64,000 nt of DNA from JBEEJZ01 sp046046915 (lineage in GTDB: Bacteria; Pseudomonadota; Gammaproteobacteria; Burkholderiales; Burkholderiaceae_C): assembly GCA_046046915.1 (NCBI GenBank), contig JBJOIT010000012.1, positions 1 through 64,000 on the forward strand. The letters are read 5' to 3'. The position numbers and the translations under genes were made by a program. Of the stretch, positions 1 to 7,940 are shown piece by piece; within the stretch, counting starts at the first letter, position 1, and each line of letters starts with the position of its first letter. Below the pieces are notes generated by a model. It was not told the origin of the DNA. It made no database searches and worked only from the letters and a program-made list of their open reading frames with translations.

Positions 1-356
1 CGTGGCAGGGCATGTCGAGGTTCTGATCCTCGTAAAACAGCAGAAAAAAAACTAACTGCAAACGACGAACGTTTCGCACTCGCCGCTTAATCCGGTGAGC
101 CTTGCAACAGTTGGCCGATAGGCTGGGTTAGGGTGATGAAGGGGTTAAACCCTTCAAAGTCCTAGCTGCAAGGTAAAACATATGGGCTGGCATCATTCCG
201 GGTACCTTGGGGTGGTGTGAGAAATAAGGGTGCTGGCTGGGTGTTCAGCGTGTCGCTGCGCGGTTCATTTGGCGAGACTCAAATCAGACGACTACACATG
301 TAGAACTGTACGAAAAAGGCTTATGGACGGGGGTTCAAATCCCCCCAGCTCCACCA
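1..356 (+). ncRNA. ssrA: tmRNA (transfer-messenger RNA), 5' end cut off by the window edge
   Basis: tmRNA rescues stalled ribosomes and adds a degradation tag. The tag frame at 58-90 reads ANDERFALAA followed by TAA, a tag typical of beta-proteobacteria. The 3' end (about 320-356) forms the tRNA-like TpsiC arm (GTTCAAAT flanked by G- and C-runs) and ends in an encoded CCA at 354-356. Between them lie the pseudoknot-rich segments. The first few tens of bases, containing the other half of the acceptor stem, lie outside the window. An apparent reading frame at 230-454 is an overlap artefact. Confidence 0.96.
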
Positions 357-361
357 CACAC

Positions 362-390
362 GGGGGACAGATATTCTCTGTCCCCCTTTT
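362..390 (+). terminator. Rho-independent terminator of ssrA
   Basis: A 10-bp perfect stem (GGGGGACAGA / TCTGTCCCCC) with a 5-nt loop is followed by TTTT, starting 6 nt after the tmRNA CCA end. Confidence 0.85.
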
Positions 391-396
391 CCTTTG

Positions 397-433
397 CCGG
401 AAGGCCCTGTTTCTGCGGGCCTCCGCGTTTTTT
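397..433 (+). terminator. Second hairpin with T-tract downstream of ssrA
   Basis: GGAAGGCCC pairs with GGGCCTCC (one bulged A) and is followed by a G/C step and TTTTTT at 428-433. It probably acts as a backup terminator. Confidence 0.6.
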
Positions 434-749
434 CTTGTGGACGCGATGGGTTAGATTTCCCCGCTTTTTGTCCTCAAAGACCACATTTTTCTCTTTTTTC
501 TCTCCTGGCTTGTGGACGTGTCCATGAGCTGAGCCCAGTATTCATGCGGGTTTCAGGGATTGGGTTGGACCTTGCCGCTGCATGAGCATTGGGGATGTGA
601 ACTTTTCGAGGACGTCCAAATGCCGTAAAGAAGTCATCACTGAACGATCAGACGACCGGCAAGAATCGGCCATAAGCCGACATAGAAATATTGCTGGAAT
701 TCCATTTTTGACAATCAACCCTAGCAAATTAATCCACCACAGGTGAGCG
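434..749. other. Intergenic stretch, nothing recognised
   Basis: No supportable gene. Short open frames here (for example 542-727 on the minus strand) lack a credible ribosome binding site and protein character. No tRNA or strong hairpin was seen beyond the terminators to the left. Confidence 0.5.
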
Positions 750-1601
750 TTACTTCTTCGAGCCCCATCGATCCATGATCCGTTTGTCGCGCTCCATCTC
801 TGCCTCGATGGAGTCCTTGGGCAGTTGCTTTAGGCACTCTTCCATGGCTTGTGGATCTAGCTTGACAGTTTGAGGTGGTTCAGCCCTGACTTGAGGTGAT
901 TTCCCATCCCATGCAAATGGGTTGCGAAACGCTGGAGGGTCAGGCAAACAGTCATCCTGATAGCTCGGCGGGCCATCTGACGCATAGGGTGTGAATGAAA
1001 TCGTTTTTTCAAATATCAGGGGTTTACCGTTTGGCGTCGGGGGCAGTGGTGGCATCGCTTCAATGGCTTGTCGCGCCAATTTTTCTGCAACAGGCGATGT
1101 CGTCCACAGTGTTTCCAGTTTTGCTAGGGTGCCCTCTGGTGCGATTTCAACCCTGAACCTCACAACGCCCTGGTCAGGCCCCTCCACGGCTGTTCCCATC
1201 ATGCTGCGGACTTGTTGCCCCCAGCTGTAGCGATAGCCTTTGCTGTTTTTGTTGGTGTACTTGGCTGCAAAAGCCCATTCTTCGGCGGTTGGCGGTGGCG
1301 GCGCTGCCATGGAGGCAGGCGGCTTATCGGGTGCAGCTGCAGCAACAGTGATGTCGGGTGCTTGAGCCATCGTGTTGGCTGATGTTGTCGCTCCCGATGG
1401 TTGTGCAGGTGTTTGTTCCTTGATCGGTTCAGGCTCAGACGGTAGCGGCATAACCTCAAGGAAAACAATTTGCTCCTTGGGTTTTTCGATGGGCTTGCTT
1501 CTAAAACCGAACTGGTAATTGCTGGCGAGCGCGAACACCGCTGCGTGCAAGGCGAGCGAGAAAAAAACGGCGAAGAGGTTGTTGTCTCTGATGTTCTTCA
1601 T
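750..1601 (-). CDS. TonB-like energy-transducer family protein
   Basis: 283 aa from the chosen ATG at 1601. The frame is open up to 1718, but that would overlap the divergent regulator gene and its operator. It has one N-terminal membrane segment (about residues 8-25, LFAVFFSLALHAAVFALA), a proline-rich periplasmic linker with Pro/Glu and Ala/Pro stretches, and a C-terminal domain with the TonB-like pattern VVRFRVEIAPEGTL...AKLETLWTTS. Such proteins anchor in the inner membrane and can pass energy to outer-membrane receptors. No ExbB/ExbD or receptor gene is adjacent, so the partner is unknown. The C-terminal about 90 residues are charged and look family-specific. It is divergent from the sulfur operon and shares its short control region. 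Confidence 0.7.
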   Translation of the reverse strand: MKNIRDNNLFAVFFSLALHAAVFALASNYQFGFRSKPIEKPKEQIVFLEVMPLPSEPEPIKEQTPAQPSGATTSANTMAQAPDITVAAAAPDKPPASMAAPPPPTAEEWAFAAKYTNKNSKGYRYSWGQQVRSMMGTAVEGPDQGVVRFRVEIAPEGTLAKLETLWTTSPVAEKLARQAIEAMPPLPPTPNGKPLIFEKTISFTPYASDGPPSYQDDCLPDPPAFRNPFAWDGKSPQVRAEPPQTVKLDPQAMEECLKQLPKDSIEAEMERDKRIMDRWGSKK

Positions 1602-1667
1602 GTGCAGCCAGCGCTGGGACGCAGGCTTAAACGATTTTTGGCTAAGTGTGAATTGTTTAATTTTCAA

Positions 1668-1697
1668 TTGCCAATACACTCTAACAAACGTTAGAAT
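1668..1697 (+). promoter_or_regulatory. Promoter and operator of the sulfur operon (BigR/ArsR-type inverted repeat)
   Basis: A perfect 6-bp inverted repeat with a 4-bp centre, TCTAAC-AAAC-GTTAGA, occupies 1680-1695. It lies between a -35-like TTGCCA (1668-1673) and a -10-like TAGAAT (1692-1697; 18-bp spacer) and overlaps the -10. The regulator ATG at 1704 is about 7 nt past the -10, so the transcript may be leaderless. Occupancy by the adjacent ArsR-rhodanese protein would block transcription and could also affect the divergent TonB-like gene. Promoter elements are by eye. Confidence 0.6.
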
Positions 1698-1703
1698 ATT
1701 ATC

Positions 1704-2366
1704 ATGAACAAACGACACCTCAAAGATTTGCTCTACGAGCAGGTTGCCCGGATCGGCAAGGCCGTCTCTAGTCCCAAGCGTTTAGAAATCCTCGAATTAC
1801 TCGCGCAAGGTGAAAAGTCTGTGGATCAATTGGCAGCAGAACTTTCTATCGATATCAAGCTGGCCAGCGCGCATCTGCGGGCCTTGCGTGAGTCGAGGTT
1901 GGTCATTTCTCGCAAGGAGGGAAAGTTTGTCGTTTATCGGCTGACGGGTGAGGATGTAGCCGGACTTTGGGTGACTTTGCGCCAAGTGGCTGAAGAGCAT
2001 CTGGTTGAGTTGCGTGTTGCCCTTGATCAGATGGTGGCTGATCCCTCCAAGCTGTTAACTGTCGATCGGGAAACATTGCTTAAACGCGCCAAGCGCGGTG
2101 ATGTACTGGTCATTGATGTGAGGCCACACGCCGAATACGACAAAGCACATTTGCCTTTTGCGCGGTCTATGCCTGTAGAGGAAATCGCCAGTCGACTTTC
2201 CGAGTTGCCAAAAGACAAAGAAATCGTGGCCTATTGTCGCGGCCCGTTTTGCTTATTTTCTGAGGAGGCTTACGAATTGCTGAGCAGCAAGGGTTATCGC
2301 GTCCAAAAACTGCTTGATGGCGTGAGTGAATGGCAGGCTGCTGGGTTACCACTCGCTAAAACTTGA
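1704..2366 (+). CDS. ArsR/SmtB-family repressor fused to a rhodanese domain
   Basis: 220 aa. The N-terminal about 95 residues are an ArsR winged helix (KRLEILELLAQGEKSVDQLA; recognition helix region IDIKLASAHLRALRESRLV). The C-terminal half, about 115-215, is a rhodanese (VLVIDVRPHAEYDKAHLPFA) with an active-site loop CRGPFC. Proteins of this architecture are thought to sense persulfide or sulfane sulfur and to derepress sulfide/persulfide detoxification genes. It is the first gene of a tight rightward operon of sulfur genes, and a perfect inverted repeat lies directly upstream, so autoregulation is likely. The specific inducer is inferred. Confidence 0.85.
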   Translation: MNKRHLKDLLYEQVARIGKAVSSPKRLEILELLAQGEKSVDQLAAELSIDIKLASAHLRALRESRLVISRKEGKFVVYRLTGEDVAGLWVTLRQVAEEHLVELRVALDQMVADPSKLLTVDRETLLKRAKRGDVLVIDVRPHAEYDKAHLPFARSMPVEEIASRLSELPKDKEIVAYCRGPFCLFSEEAYELLSSKGYRVQKLLDGVSEWQAAGLPLAKT

Positions 2367-2384
2367 TTTTTTAAGGAGACCAAT

Positions 2385-2840
2385 ATGGAAACAAGGTTCA
2401 TTAAGCTACTTGGTGCATCAATCTTGGCTCTTGCTGCGATAAATGTTTGGGCTGCAGATGCCGTGTCTATGAATGTGCCAGGTTCGACCGATACAGCCGG
2501 GCGCAAAGTTTTGACATTCATTGCAAAAGATCCACCGGGCGTTCGCTGCAATGGCAACTTGCAAATAGCTGCTGAGCTAGCCAACACCTACCGAGTGCCT
2601 ATTCAGTTGGTACCTTCAAGTCTGATGCCGAACCTTCCTGCACCTTCTGTCTTTTACGGTAACCAAATGCTGGCCGCCGATGGCAAAGACCACAACGGCG
2701 CTGTATCGTTCCAAATGATCAGTGATGTGCTTGAAGTGGAGGGCGTTGCCATGCAACCTAAAGAAGGGTTGTTGTTCAACACAAACGTACGCCGCAATTT
2801 TGATGGTTTAAAAAATTCAATTAAAAGCGGCGGCAAGTGA
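2385..2840 (+). CDS. Exported protein of unknown function in the sulfur operon
   Basis: 151 aa with a signal peptide (hydrophobic ASILALAAINVWA, cleavage likely after AWA/ADA near residue 25). The mature part contains a single Cys in a PGVRCNGNLQ context followed by a helix/strand run (AAELANTYRVPIQLVP). This recalls one-cysteine thioredoxin-like folds, but I do not recognise the family with certainty. The Shine-Dalgarno AAGGAG precedes the ATG. Its stop codon overlaps the next ATG (TGATG), indicating translational coupling with the DsrE-like gene. Confidence 0.65.
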   Translation: METRFIKLLGASILALAAINVWAADAVSMNVPGSTDTAGRKVLTFIAKDPPGVRCNGNLQIAAELANTYRVPIQLVPSSLMPNLPAPSVFYGNQMLAADGKDHNGAVSFQMISDVLEVEGVAMQPKEGLLFNTNVRRNFDGLKNSIKSGGK

Positions 2841-3190
2841 TGTCTTCAGTTCTCTTCATTCTTAATGATGCGCCCTACGGTAACGAGAGAGCCTACAACG
2901 CACTGCGTCTTGCGGGTGCAATGGCTAGTAAAGACGGCATTCAGATTCGACTCTTTCTGATGGCTGACTCGGTTGCTTGCGCTAAAGCTGGTCAGAAGGT
3001 ACCTGAGGGTTACTACAACATTGAGCTGATGTTGGGAAAAGTCTTGCGCAAAGGCGATGTGGCTTTATGTGGAACGTGTATGAACGCACGAGGCTTGAAA
3101 GATGAAGAGTTGATTGAAGGTTCGCACCGATCCACCCTAGCCCAATTGGCCGATTGGACTGTTAGTGCCGACAAAGTTTTGGTTTACTGA
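2840..3190 (+). CDS. DsrE/DsrF-like family protein (sulfur relay)
   Basis: 116 aa from ATG 2840 (a GTG one codon upstream is possible). Recognised by the DsrE pattern: SVLFILNDAPYGNERAYNALRLA at the N-terminus, a central Ala/Cys segment (MADSVACAKAG) and the conserved CGTCMNARG loop, whose cysteines are the usual persulfide-carrying positions. Cytoplasmic; probably a sulfur-carrier or sulfurtransferase partner for the rhodaneses and the persulfide dioxygenase encoded beside it. It overlaps the upstream stop by one base and lies 13 bp before the metallo-hydrolase gene. Confidence 0.85.
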   Translation: MSSVLFILNDAPYGNERAYNALRLAGAMASKDGIQIRLFLMADSVACAKAGQKVPEGYYNIELMLGKVLRKGDVALCGTCMNARGLKDEELIEGSHRSTLAQLADWTVSADKVLVY

Positions 3191-3203
3191 AAAGAGGTTC
3201 AAG

Positions 3204-3935
3204 ATGTTTTTTAAACAATTGGCAACACGCGAAGCATCGCTATCTTATTTTTTTGGCTGTGCCGGTCTTGCTAAGGCAGTGGCGGTTGACGTAGTAGCAG
3301 GCGATGAAGATTGGTTTGTGGAGCAAGCCAAAGTGGCTGGTGTGCAAATCACGCATGTCATCGACACACATGTGCACGCAGACCATTACTCAGGTGGGCG
3401 TGAACTGGCGCGCAGGGTAGGCGCTCCGTATTGTTTGCATGAGGCGGCCCGTGACTTGGTTGGTTTTGAAATAGAGGCGCTAAAAGATGGTCAGTTGCTT
3501 GATGTGGGCAACGTGAAGGTTGAGGTGTTGCACACGCCAGGGCACACGATGGACAGTGTGTGTTTGTTGGTCAAAGACGCCCGCAGGGGTGACGCACCAT
3601 GGTTTGTGGTGACGGGTGATACCTTGTTTGTAGGTGCGGTGGGTCGACCAGATCTAGCTGGGCGTGAAGAAGAAATGGCCGCAACGCTATGGGATAGCTT
3701 GCAAGGCAAACTGCTGTGCCTGCCAAACGAACTAGAAATTTTCCCTGGTCACCAAGCCGGTAGCGCATGTGGTGTCGGGTTGTCGGGTAAGCCGTCTTCC
3801 ACCATTGGGTTTGAAAAGCGGTTCAATCCTTCACTCGGTTTAGACAAAGCATCTTTCGTTCGGGAATTGACGGCTGATATTGCGCCTCGACCAGCCGACA
3901 TGGATCATATTGTTGCAGTCAATATTGCTGCGTGA
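3204..3935 (+). CDS. Metallo-beta-lactamase-fold hydrolase, persulfide dioxygenase (ETHE1/Blh)-like
   Basis: 243 aa from ATG 3204, chosen because AAAGAGG lies just upstream and the longer frame would overlap the DsrE-like gene. Metal ligands are visible: THVHADH (H56, H58, D60, H61), HTPGHT, the bridging Asp in VVTGDTLF and a late FPGHQAG. The GRPDLAG segment after the GDTLF strand is characteristic of ETHE1-type sulfur dioxygenases, which oxidise glutathione persulfide to sulfite; glyoxalase II is the alternative. Context with a persulfide-sensing repressor, DsrE and rhodanese favours the dioxygenase assignment. The last base overlaps the next ATG. Confidence 0.8.
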   Translation: MFFKQLATREASLSYFFGCAGLAKAVAVDVVAGDEDWFVEQAKVAGVQITHVIDTHVHADHYSGGRELARRVGAPYCLHEAARDLVGFEIEALKDGQLLDVGNVKVEVLHTPGHTMDSVCLLVKDARRGDAPWFVVTGDTLFVGAVGRPDLAGREEEMAATLWDSLQGKLLCLPNELEIFPGHQAGSACGVGLSGKPSSTIGFEKRFNPSLGLDKASFVRELTADIAPRPADMDHIVAVNIAA

Positions 3936-5269
3936 TGTCAGATCAAACCATGACACACGAGCGCGGCATTCAGGTTAATCTGAATCAGTTTTTGCATCAG
4001 TTGCTGCAAGTGCTCCTTGTGGGCCTGACCATCGGCATGATGCGAACCGTCGTGCCAGCGCTGGCCGAGTCTGAATTTGGTGTGCCAAAAACATCGTTTT
4101 TGTTGCTCACGACATTTGTAATTGCCTTTGGTGTGGTCAAGGGTGTGATGAACTTCGTGGCTGGCCGATTGTCCGAGCGTATAGGTCGCAAGCAGGTTCT
4201 TTTGATGGGCTGGTGGATCGCGTTGCCAATCCCGCTCATGGTCTGGTATGCCCCATCGTGGGGCTGGGTGGTTGCTGCGACGGTGCTGCTTGGAGTGAAT
4301 CAGGGACTGACTTGGTCGATGACGCAAACGGCCAAACTGGACATTACCCGTATGCAAGAGCGCGGCCTCACGCTTGGCTTGAATGAATTTGCAGGCTATG
4401 TGGGTGTGGCCTTGGCGGGAATCATCACTGCATTGCTAGCGACTGAGTTGGGTGCTCGTCTTGGTTTGCTGATTTTTGGGATGGTGATTATCGTCAGTGG
4501 TTTGATTTTTACTCACATTTGGGTTCGTGAAACCTTGCCATGGGCTAAGGCTGAGGCTGCTCGGCATGCTGCCGGAACGCAAGCCAATGACAGCAGTCCA
4601 CGCTATCCAAAAAACATTAGTAGCAATCCCAGTACGTTGGAAGTGTTTACCTTAATGAGTTGGCGTGACCGTCGACTGTTTGCTTTGAGTCAAGCTGGCT
4701 TGGTCGAAAAATTCGTCGATGCCTTGGTTTGGGTTTTCTATCCCGTATACCTTTATCAACAGAACCTCAGCCTCACTCAGGTGGGCTTGATCATCAGCGT
4801 TTACGGTTTGACATGGGGCGGCTCGCAGTTATTCACTGGGCGCTTGTCGGATCGCATTGGCAGACACGGGCCAAATGTTTGGGGCATGTGGCTGTGTGGC
4901 ACAGGTGTGATCATGATGATCAGCGGCGAGGGGGTACTTTGGTGGTCCATGTCAGCAGCCCTATCAGGCTTTGGCATGGCCTTGCTTTATCCGAATCTTT
5001 CAGCCGCAGTCGCTGACATCGCGCATCCGAATTGGCGAGGTTCTGCCATAGGCATCTACCGTTTTTGGCGCGACCTTGGCTACGGCATTGGAGCACTCGG
5101 TTTGGGCCTGGCTGCGCATTTCTCAGGCAATGTCGAAGCAGCATTTTGGTTCGTGGCCCTGTCCATGCTGATTTCAGGCTTGATCTTGTGGTGGTTGGGT
5201 GAAGAAACCCACCCGCGCTTGAATCCAGAAACATCAACTTCACTTCACTTCAAAAACCATAATTCATAG
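3935..5269 (+). CDS. Major facilitator superfamily transporter
   Basis: 444 aa with about 12 hydrophobic segments. MFS signatures between TM2 and TM3 (GRLSERIGRKQVLLMGW) and in the second half (GRLSDRIGRHGPNVWG) are clear, with a hydrophilic loop of about 45 residues in the middle. Inner membrane. The substrate cannot be read from sequence; in an operon for persulfide oxidation, export of sulfite or another sulfur oxyanion is a reasonable guess only. Starts on the last base of the upstream stop codon. Confidence 0.85.
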   Translation: MSDQTMTHERGIQVNLNQFLHQLLQVLLVGLTIGMMRTVVPALAESEFGVPKTSFLLLTTFVIAFGVVKGVMNFVAGRLSERIGRKQVLLMGWWIALPIPLMVWYAPSWGWVVAATVLLGVNQGLTWSMTQTAKLDITRMQERGLTLGLNEFAGYVGVALAGIITALLATELGARLGLLIFGMVIIVSGLIFTHIWVRETLPWAKAEAARHAAGTQANDSSPRYPKNISSNPSTLEVFTLMSWRDRRLFALSQAGLVEKFVDALVWVFYPVYLYQQNLSLTQVGLIISVYGLTWGGSQLFTGRLSDRIGRHGPNVWGMWLCGTGVIMMISGEGVLWWSMSAALSGFGMALLYPNLSAAVADIAHPNWRGSAIGIYRFWRDLGYGIGALGLGLAAHFSGNVEAAFWFVALSMLISGLILWWLGEETHPRLNPETSTSLHFKNHNS

Positions 5270-5277
5270 GAGATACC

Positions 5278-5742
5278 ATGACTCGTCGATATTCACTTTT
5301 TGCTGCTGCCTTGGTTGCCGCACTGGCGTTGATCCCAACAGCATGGGCTGACAACAAGGCTGCCGCCATTGATGAAATGGAAGGCTATTTGGAGTTTGTG
5401 GACTACGGCGGAGGGGTCATCTTCGCCGAGCAAATTCCCAAGGATGAGTGGGCCAAGATGATGGTGATTGACGCTCGCGATCCCGGTCAGTTTGCCAAAG
5501 GACATATTCCTGACGCGATCAATATGGATTGGCGTCAAGTTCTTTCCAAACGAAGCACGATTCCAAAAAACAAATCGGTGTTGATCTACTGTAACTCCGG
5601 CTCATTGTCGGCACAAGCAGGATTTGCTTTGCGCGTGGCGGGTTGGGACAATGTGAAAATCTTGCAAGGCGGTATGGAAGAGTGGAAAGCCAAAGGTGGC
5701 TTCGATGCCGCATCAAAAGCCGTTGGCGCTGCTAAGCATTGA
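5278..5742 (+). CDS. Exported rhodanese-like sulfurtransferase
   Basis: 154 aa. Signal peptide (AAALVAALALIPTAWA, cleavage about residue 24) and one rhodanese domain: MMVIDARDPGQFAKGHIPDAIN, then the active-site loop CNSGSLSAQAG with the catalytic Cys, and GWDNVKILQGGMEEWKAKGG. Periplasmic; transfers sulfane sulfur. Last gene of the operon, with RBS GGAGA 5-9 nt before the ATG. A single-domain exported rhodanese next to a cytoplasmic persulfide dioxygenase implies sulfur handling on both sides of the membrane. Confidence 0.85.
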   Translation: MTRRYSLFAAALVAALALIPTAWADNKAAAIDEMEGYLEFVDYGGGVIFAEQIPKDEWAKMMVIDARDPGQFAKGHIPDAINMDWRQVLSKRSTIPKNKSVLIYCNSGSLSAQAGFALRVAGWDNVKILQGGMEEWKAKGGFDAASKAVGAAKH

Positions 5743-5882
5743 TTTGCTTCGTCCGGGTCATCAAAAGTTAATTGTCGTTATTGATGGTCATAAGGTTGGA
5801 GCGAGGGTCGGCTGCTTCTGTTGGCCTTGAGCGGTCATCGATCAGTGCTATTCAGCCATGCTGGTTATTGATTTTCTTCCCG

Positions 5883-6476
5883 TCACTTCAAGCTGATTTC
5901 AATCTCGCTCCGAGTAATCTTTCCGGTCTTCTCAAGTTGCGATAAGGCACGGTAAAGCGCTTCATGCGTCACAGCCAGTTGCTTGGCAAGCTGCTTGAGC
6001 GAGCATTTGAGTGAATATCGTCCGTCTTGACCTTCGGTCTCAACCAGGTGCAGGATTCGGCTCTGAACCTTGGGCAATGAGAGACGCTCGTTTTGAAGTC
6101 TAAGTCGTCGTACTTCGCTGCTCAGCATGTGTATCCATCGCTCAGCGAATCCATAGTCCAGCTTAAATGCTTGCCGCAGCGCTCGAATTGGAATGCGCAC
6201 GATTTCTGATGGCAATGTCGTTCGTGCATTGCAATGGTAGACAGCAGACGTGAGACTGGCTTCGCCCACAAAGCCCATCTGACAGCGTTGGAGATTGACG
6301 ACTTCCCCATTTAAACCATGTCGCTCCAGGACCACTTCGCCATGGCAGACAAAGTACATCCATTGGGGACGCACACCCGTCAGAAACAGGGAGGTTTCCT
6401 CTGCGCAGGTGAGTGACTCACATTGGGCCAACAACTGTGGCGGGAGCAGCTGCTGAAGGGTTGAAGGTAACAGCAT
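5883..6476 (-). CDS. Crp/Fnr-family transcription regulator
   Basis: 197 aa. Cyclic-nucleotide-binding-like beta-roll N-terminal half (TGVRPQWMYFVCHGEVVLERHGLNG has the CRP strand pattern) and a C-terminal helix-turn-helix (CSLKQLAKQLAVTHEALYRAL). It lacks an Fnr-type N-terminal cysteine cluster, having only scattered Cys (near residues 19 and 23, and in CHGE), so an oxygen-sensing Fe-S cluster is not evident. It is divergent from the DUF4395 gene, and the 78-bp gap contains an inverted repeat that may be its operator. Confidence 0.85.
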   Translation of the reverse strand: MLLPSTLQQLLPPQLLAQCESLTCAEETSLFLTGVRPQWMYFVCHGEVVLERHGLNGEVVNLQRCQMGFVGEASLTSAVYHCNARTTLPSEIVRIPIRALRQAFKLDYGFAERWIHMLSSEVRRLRLQNERLSLPKVQSRILHLVETEGQDGRYSLKCSLKQLAKQLAVTHEALYRALSQLEKTGKITRSEIEISLK

Positions 6477-6492
6477 AGGATTAATTGGGTCT

Positions 6493-6508
6493 TATGATTA
6501 TTATCATA
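6493..6508. promoter_or_regulatory. Inverted repeat between the Crp/Fnr gene and the DUF4395 gene
   Basis: TATGAT-TATT-ATCATA is a perfect 6-bp inverted repeat with a 4-bp centre, within the 78-bp divergent intergenic region. The half-site differs from canonical CRP (TGTGA) and FNR (TTGAT) sites, although ATGAT/ATCAT is close to an FNR half. Candidate operator of the neighbouring regulator. Confidence 0.45.
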
Positions 6509-6554
6509 TGCATAGATGGCCGAAACGACCACAATCTGACAAAAGGGTATATCC

Positions 6555-7313
6555 ATGTCGTCAAAAGTATTTGAGTTTGGCCAAGTGCGGCCTGCGTACT
6601 CCGTTCCCGTACTGAATGAACGGGCGGTCAGAGCCGCTGCGGGCATTTTGTTTTTCCTGGCCCTGGTCAGCTTCATGAACGCCTGGTTGATGGGCAACTT
6701 TCAGCCGACGCGCGTGTTTGTGGTCGGCTTCTTGATCGAGTTCACAATTCGCATCTTTATCAACCCACGTTTCGCACCTGTGATGATTCTGGGTGAGTGG
6801 ATGGTGCGCAAGCAAATACCAGAATGGACCGGTGCACCTCAAAAACGCTTTGCCTGGAGCATCGGGTTCGCACTGGCTTTGACCATGCTGTACTTGGTGG
6901 TGCTCAAGAACGTCGTTGGCCCGATCAATTTGATCGTGTGCTCGCTGTGCTTGCTTTTGTTGTTCTTCGAGACTGCATTTGGCATCTGTATCGGTTGTCA
7001 CGTATACAACTGGTTCAACAAGGATAAAGCGCAGCTTTGCCCTGGCGGAGTTTGCGAAATTCCGCCTGATCAAATTCCAAAGATATCCATGGCTCAAACG
7101 CTCATCCTGTTTGTCTTTGCCGCTGCAATGTTCGCCATTGCGCAATGGGTGTACAACACTGCGCCCGCGCGCGTGAATGAATTGCCCCCTTCGGCAGTAT
7201 CACAGCCTGCCGTTGCTGTCGATCCCACAGAAGCGGAGCGCTGCAAGGTGCCTGACTTCGCCAAAGCGATGGGTCATGAAGAAAAGTGGAAGCTGCACAA
7301 TAATTGCCAGTAA
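6555..7313 (+). CDS. DUF4395-family membrane protein
   Basis: 252 aa with four to five membrane segments in two blocks (about residues 30-65, 95-145, 180-205). Recognised as DUF4395 from VRPAYSVPVLNERAVRAAAG near the start and from INPRFAPVMILGEWMVR. A cysteine pair in CIGCHVYNWF followed by CPGGVCE suggests a redox or sulfur role. Such proteins are often seen with rhodanese, thioredoxin or sulfur genes; here the sulfur operon is 0.8 kb upstream. The C-terminal about 45 residues are soluble. Function unknown. Confidence 0.75.
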   Translation: MSSKVFEFGQVRPAYSVPVLNERAVRAAAGILFFLALVSFMNAWLMGNFQPTRVFVVGFLIEFTIRIFINPRFAPVMILGEWMVRKQIPEWTGAPQKRFAWSIGFALALTMLYLVVLKNVVGPINLIVCSLCLLLLFFETAFGICIGCHVYNWFNKDKAQLCPGGVCEIPPDQIPKISMAQTLILFVFAAAMFAIAQWVYNTAPARVNELPPSAVSQPAVAVDPTEAERCKVPDFAKAMGHEEKWKLHNNCQ

Positions 7314-7435
7314 CGACGGCAATGGGTCGACTTCGCCTGTTGGCCAGAAGCCGCTGTAGGCCGATAAATCCTAATGAACTGGTTCGGACCGATTGACTGC
7401 CTTTCTGCGTATCTCGGTCTCTGGGCGTCTGAACA

Positions 7436-7861
7436 TTAAGTTGGATGACAGGCGCAAGACTCCCCGTGAGCGGCAGATACTAGCTCTTCAAGAATCCCGC
7501 AGTGTGCCCCCTCGTGGGTACCGGAGCATCGCGCCCGCAGCCGTAGCAACTGCTTCTCGAGCGCCCGCATGCTCTTGAGGCGGGCGCGCACACGGGCCAG
7601 CTGGTCGTCCACCAGAAGAGCGACATCGCCGCAGTTTGTGTCCGGTTTATCAACGAATCCAAGTAGCCGGTTCACATCGCCCAGCGGCATGTCCAGGGCC
7701 CGGCAGTGGCGGATGAACGACAGGCGCTCCAGGTGAGCCGCCGCGTAGTCGCGGTAGCCGTTGTCGCGCCGAGCCGGCGCGGGCATCAGGCCCTGTTTTT
7801 CGTAATAACGTATGGTTTCGACATCCACGCCGGTGGCGCGGGCCAGTTCCTTGATCTGCAT
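7436..7861 (-). CDS. cadR: MerR-family Cd(II)/Pb(II)-responsive regulator
   Basis: 141 aa from ATG 7861; the frame extends further upstream but would pass through the operator-promoter. N-terminal MerR helix-turn-helix (MQIKELARATGVDVETIRYY, EKQGL), a long dimerisation helix, and metal-ligand cysteines at C77, C112 and C121, spaced as in CadR/PbrR, plus a C-terminal CACHPT. Such regulators bind Cd(II) or Pb(II) and activate a promoter with an over-long spacer; exactly such a promoter lies between this gene and the divergent CDF efflux gene. Confidence 0.88.
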   Translation of the reverse strand: MQIKELARATGVDVETIRYYEKQGLMPAPARRDNGYRDYAAAHLERLSFIRHCRALDMPLGDVNRLLGFVDKPDTNCGDVALLVDDQLARVRARLKSMRALEKQLLRLRARCSGTHEGAHCGILEELVSAAHGESCACHPT

Positions 7862-7887
7862 GACACGGCCCTGATTTAAAAAAGTAT

Positions 7888-7918
7888 TTGACACTGTAGC
7901 GGCTCCAGGGTTTCCAAT
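7888..7918 (+). promoter_or_regulatory. MerR-type metal-inducible promoter for the CDF efflux gene
   Basis: -35 TTGACA at 7888-7893 and a -10-like TCCAAT at 7913-7918 are 19 bp apart, the hallmark of MerR-family promoters. The spacer contains an imperfect dyad, CTGTAG-CGG-CTCCAG. The divergent cadR start is 27 bp upstream of the -35. Confidence 0.7.
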
Positions 7919-7940
7919 GCAAGTATTGAAAGGAAAACCC

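Noticed and set aside
230..585. Open frames over the tmRNA 3' half and its terminators
   Set aside because: They overlap the tmRNA TpsiC arm and two terminator hairpins, and the proteins have no family character.
542..727. 61-aa minus-strand frame downstream of ssrA
   Set aside because: No ribosome binding site, no recognisable sequence; gap left as empty.
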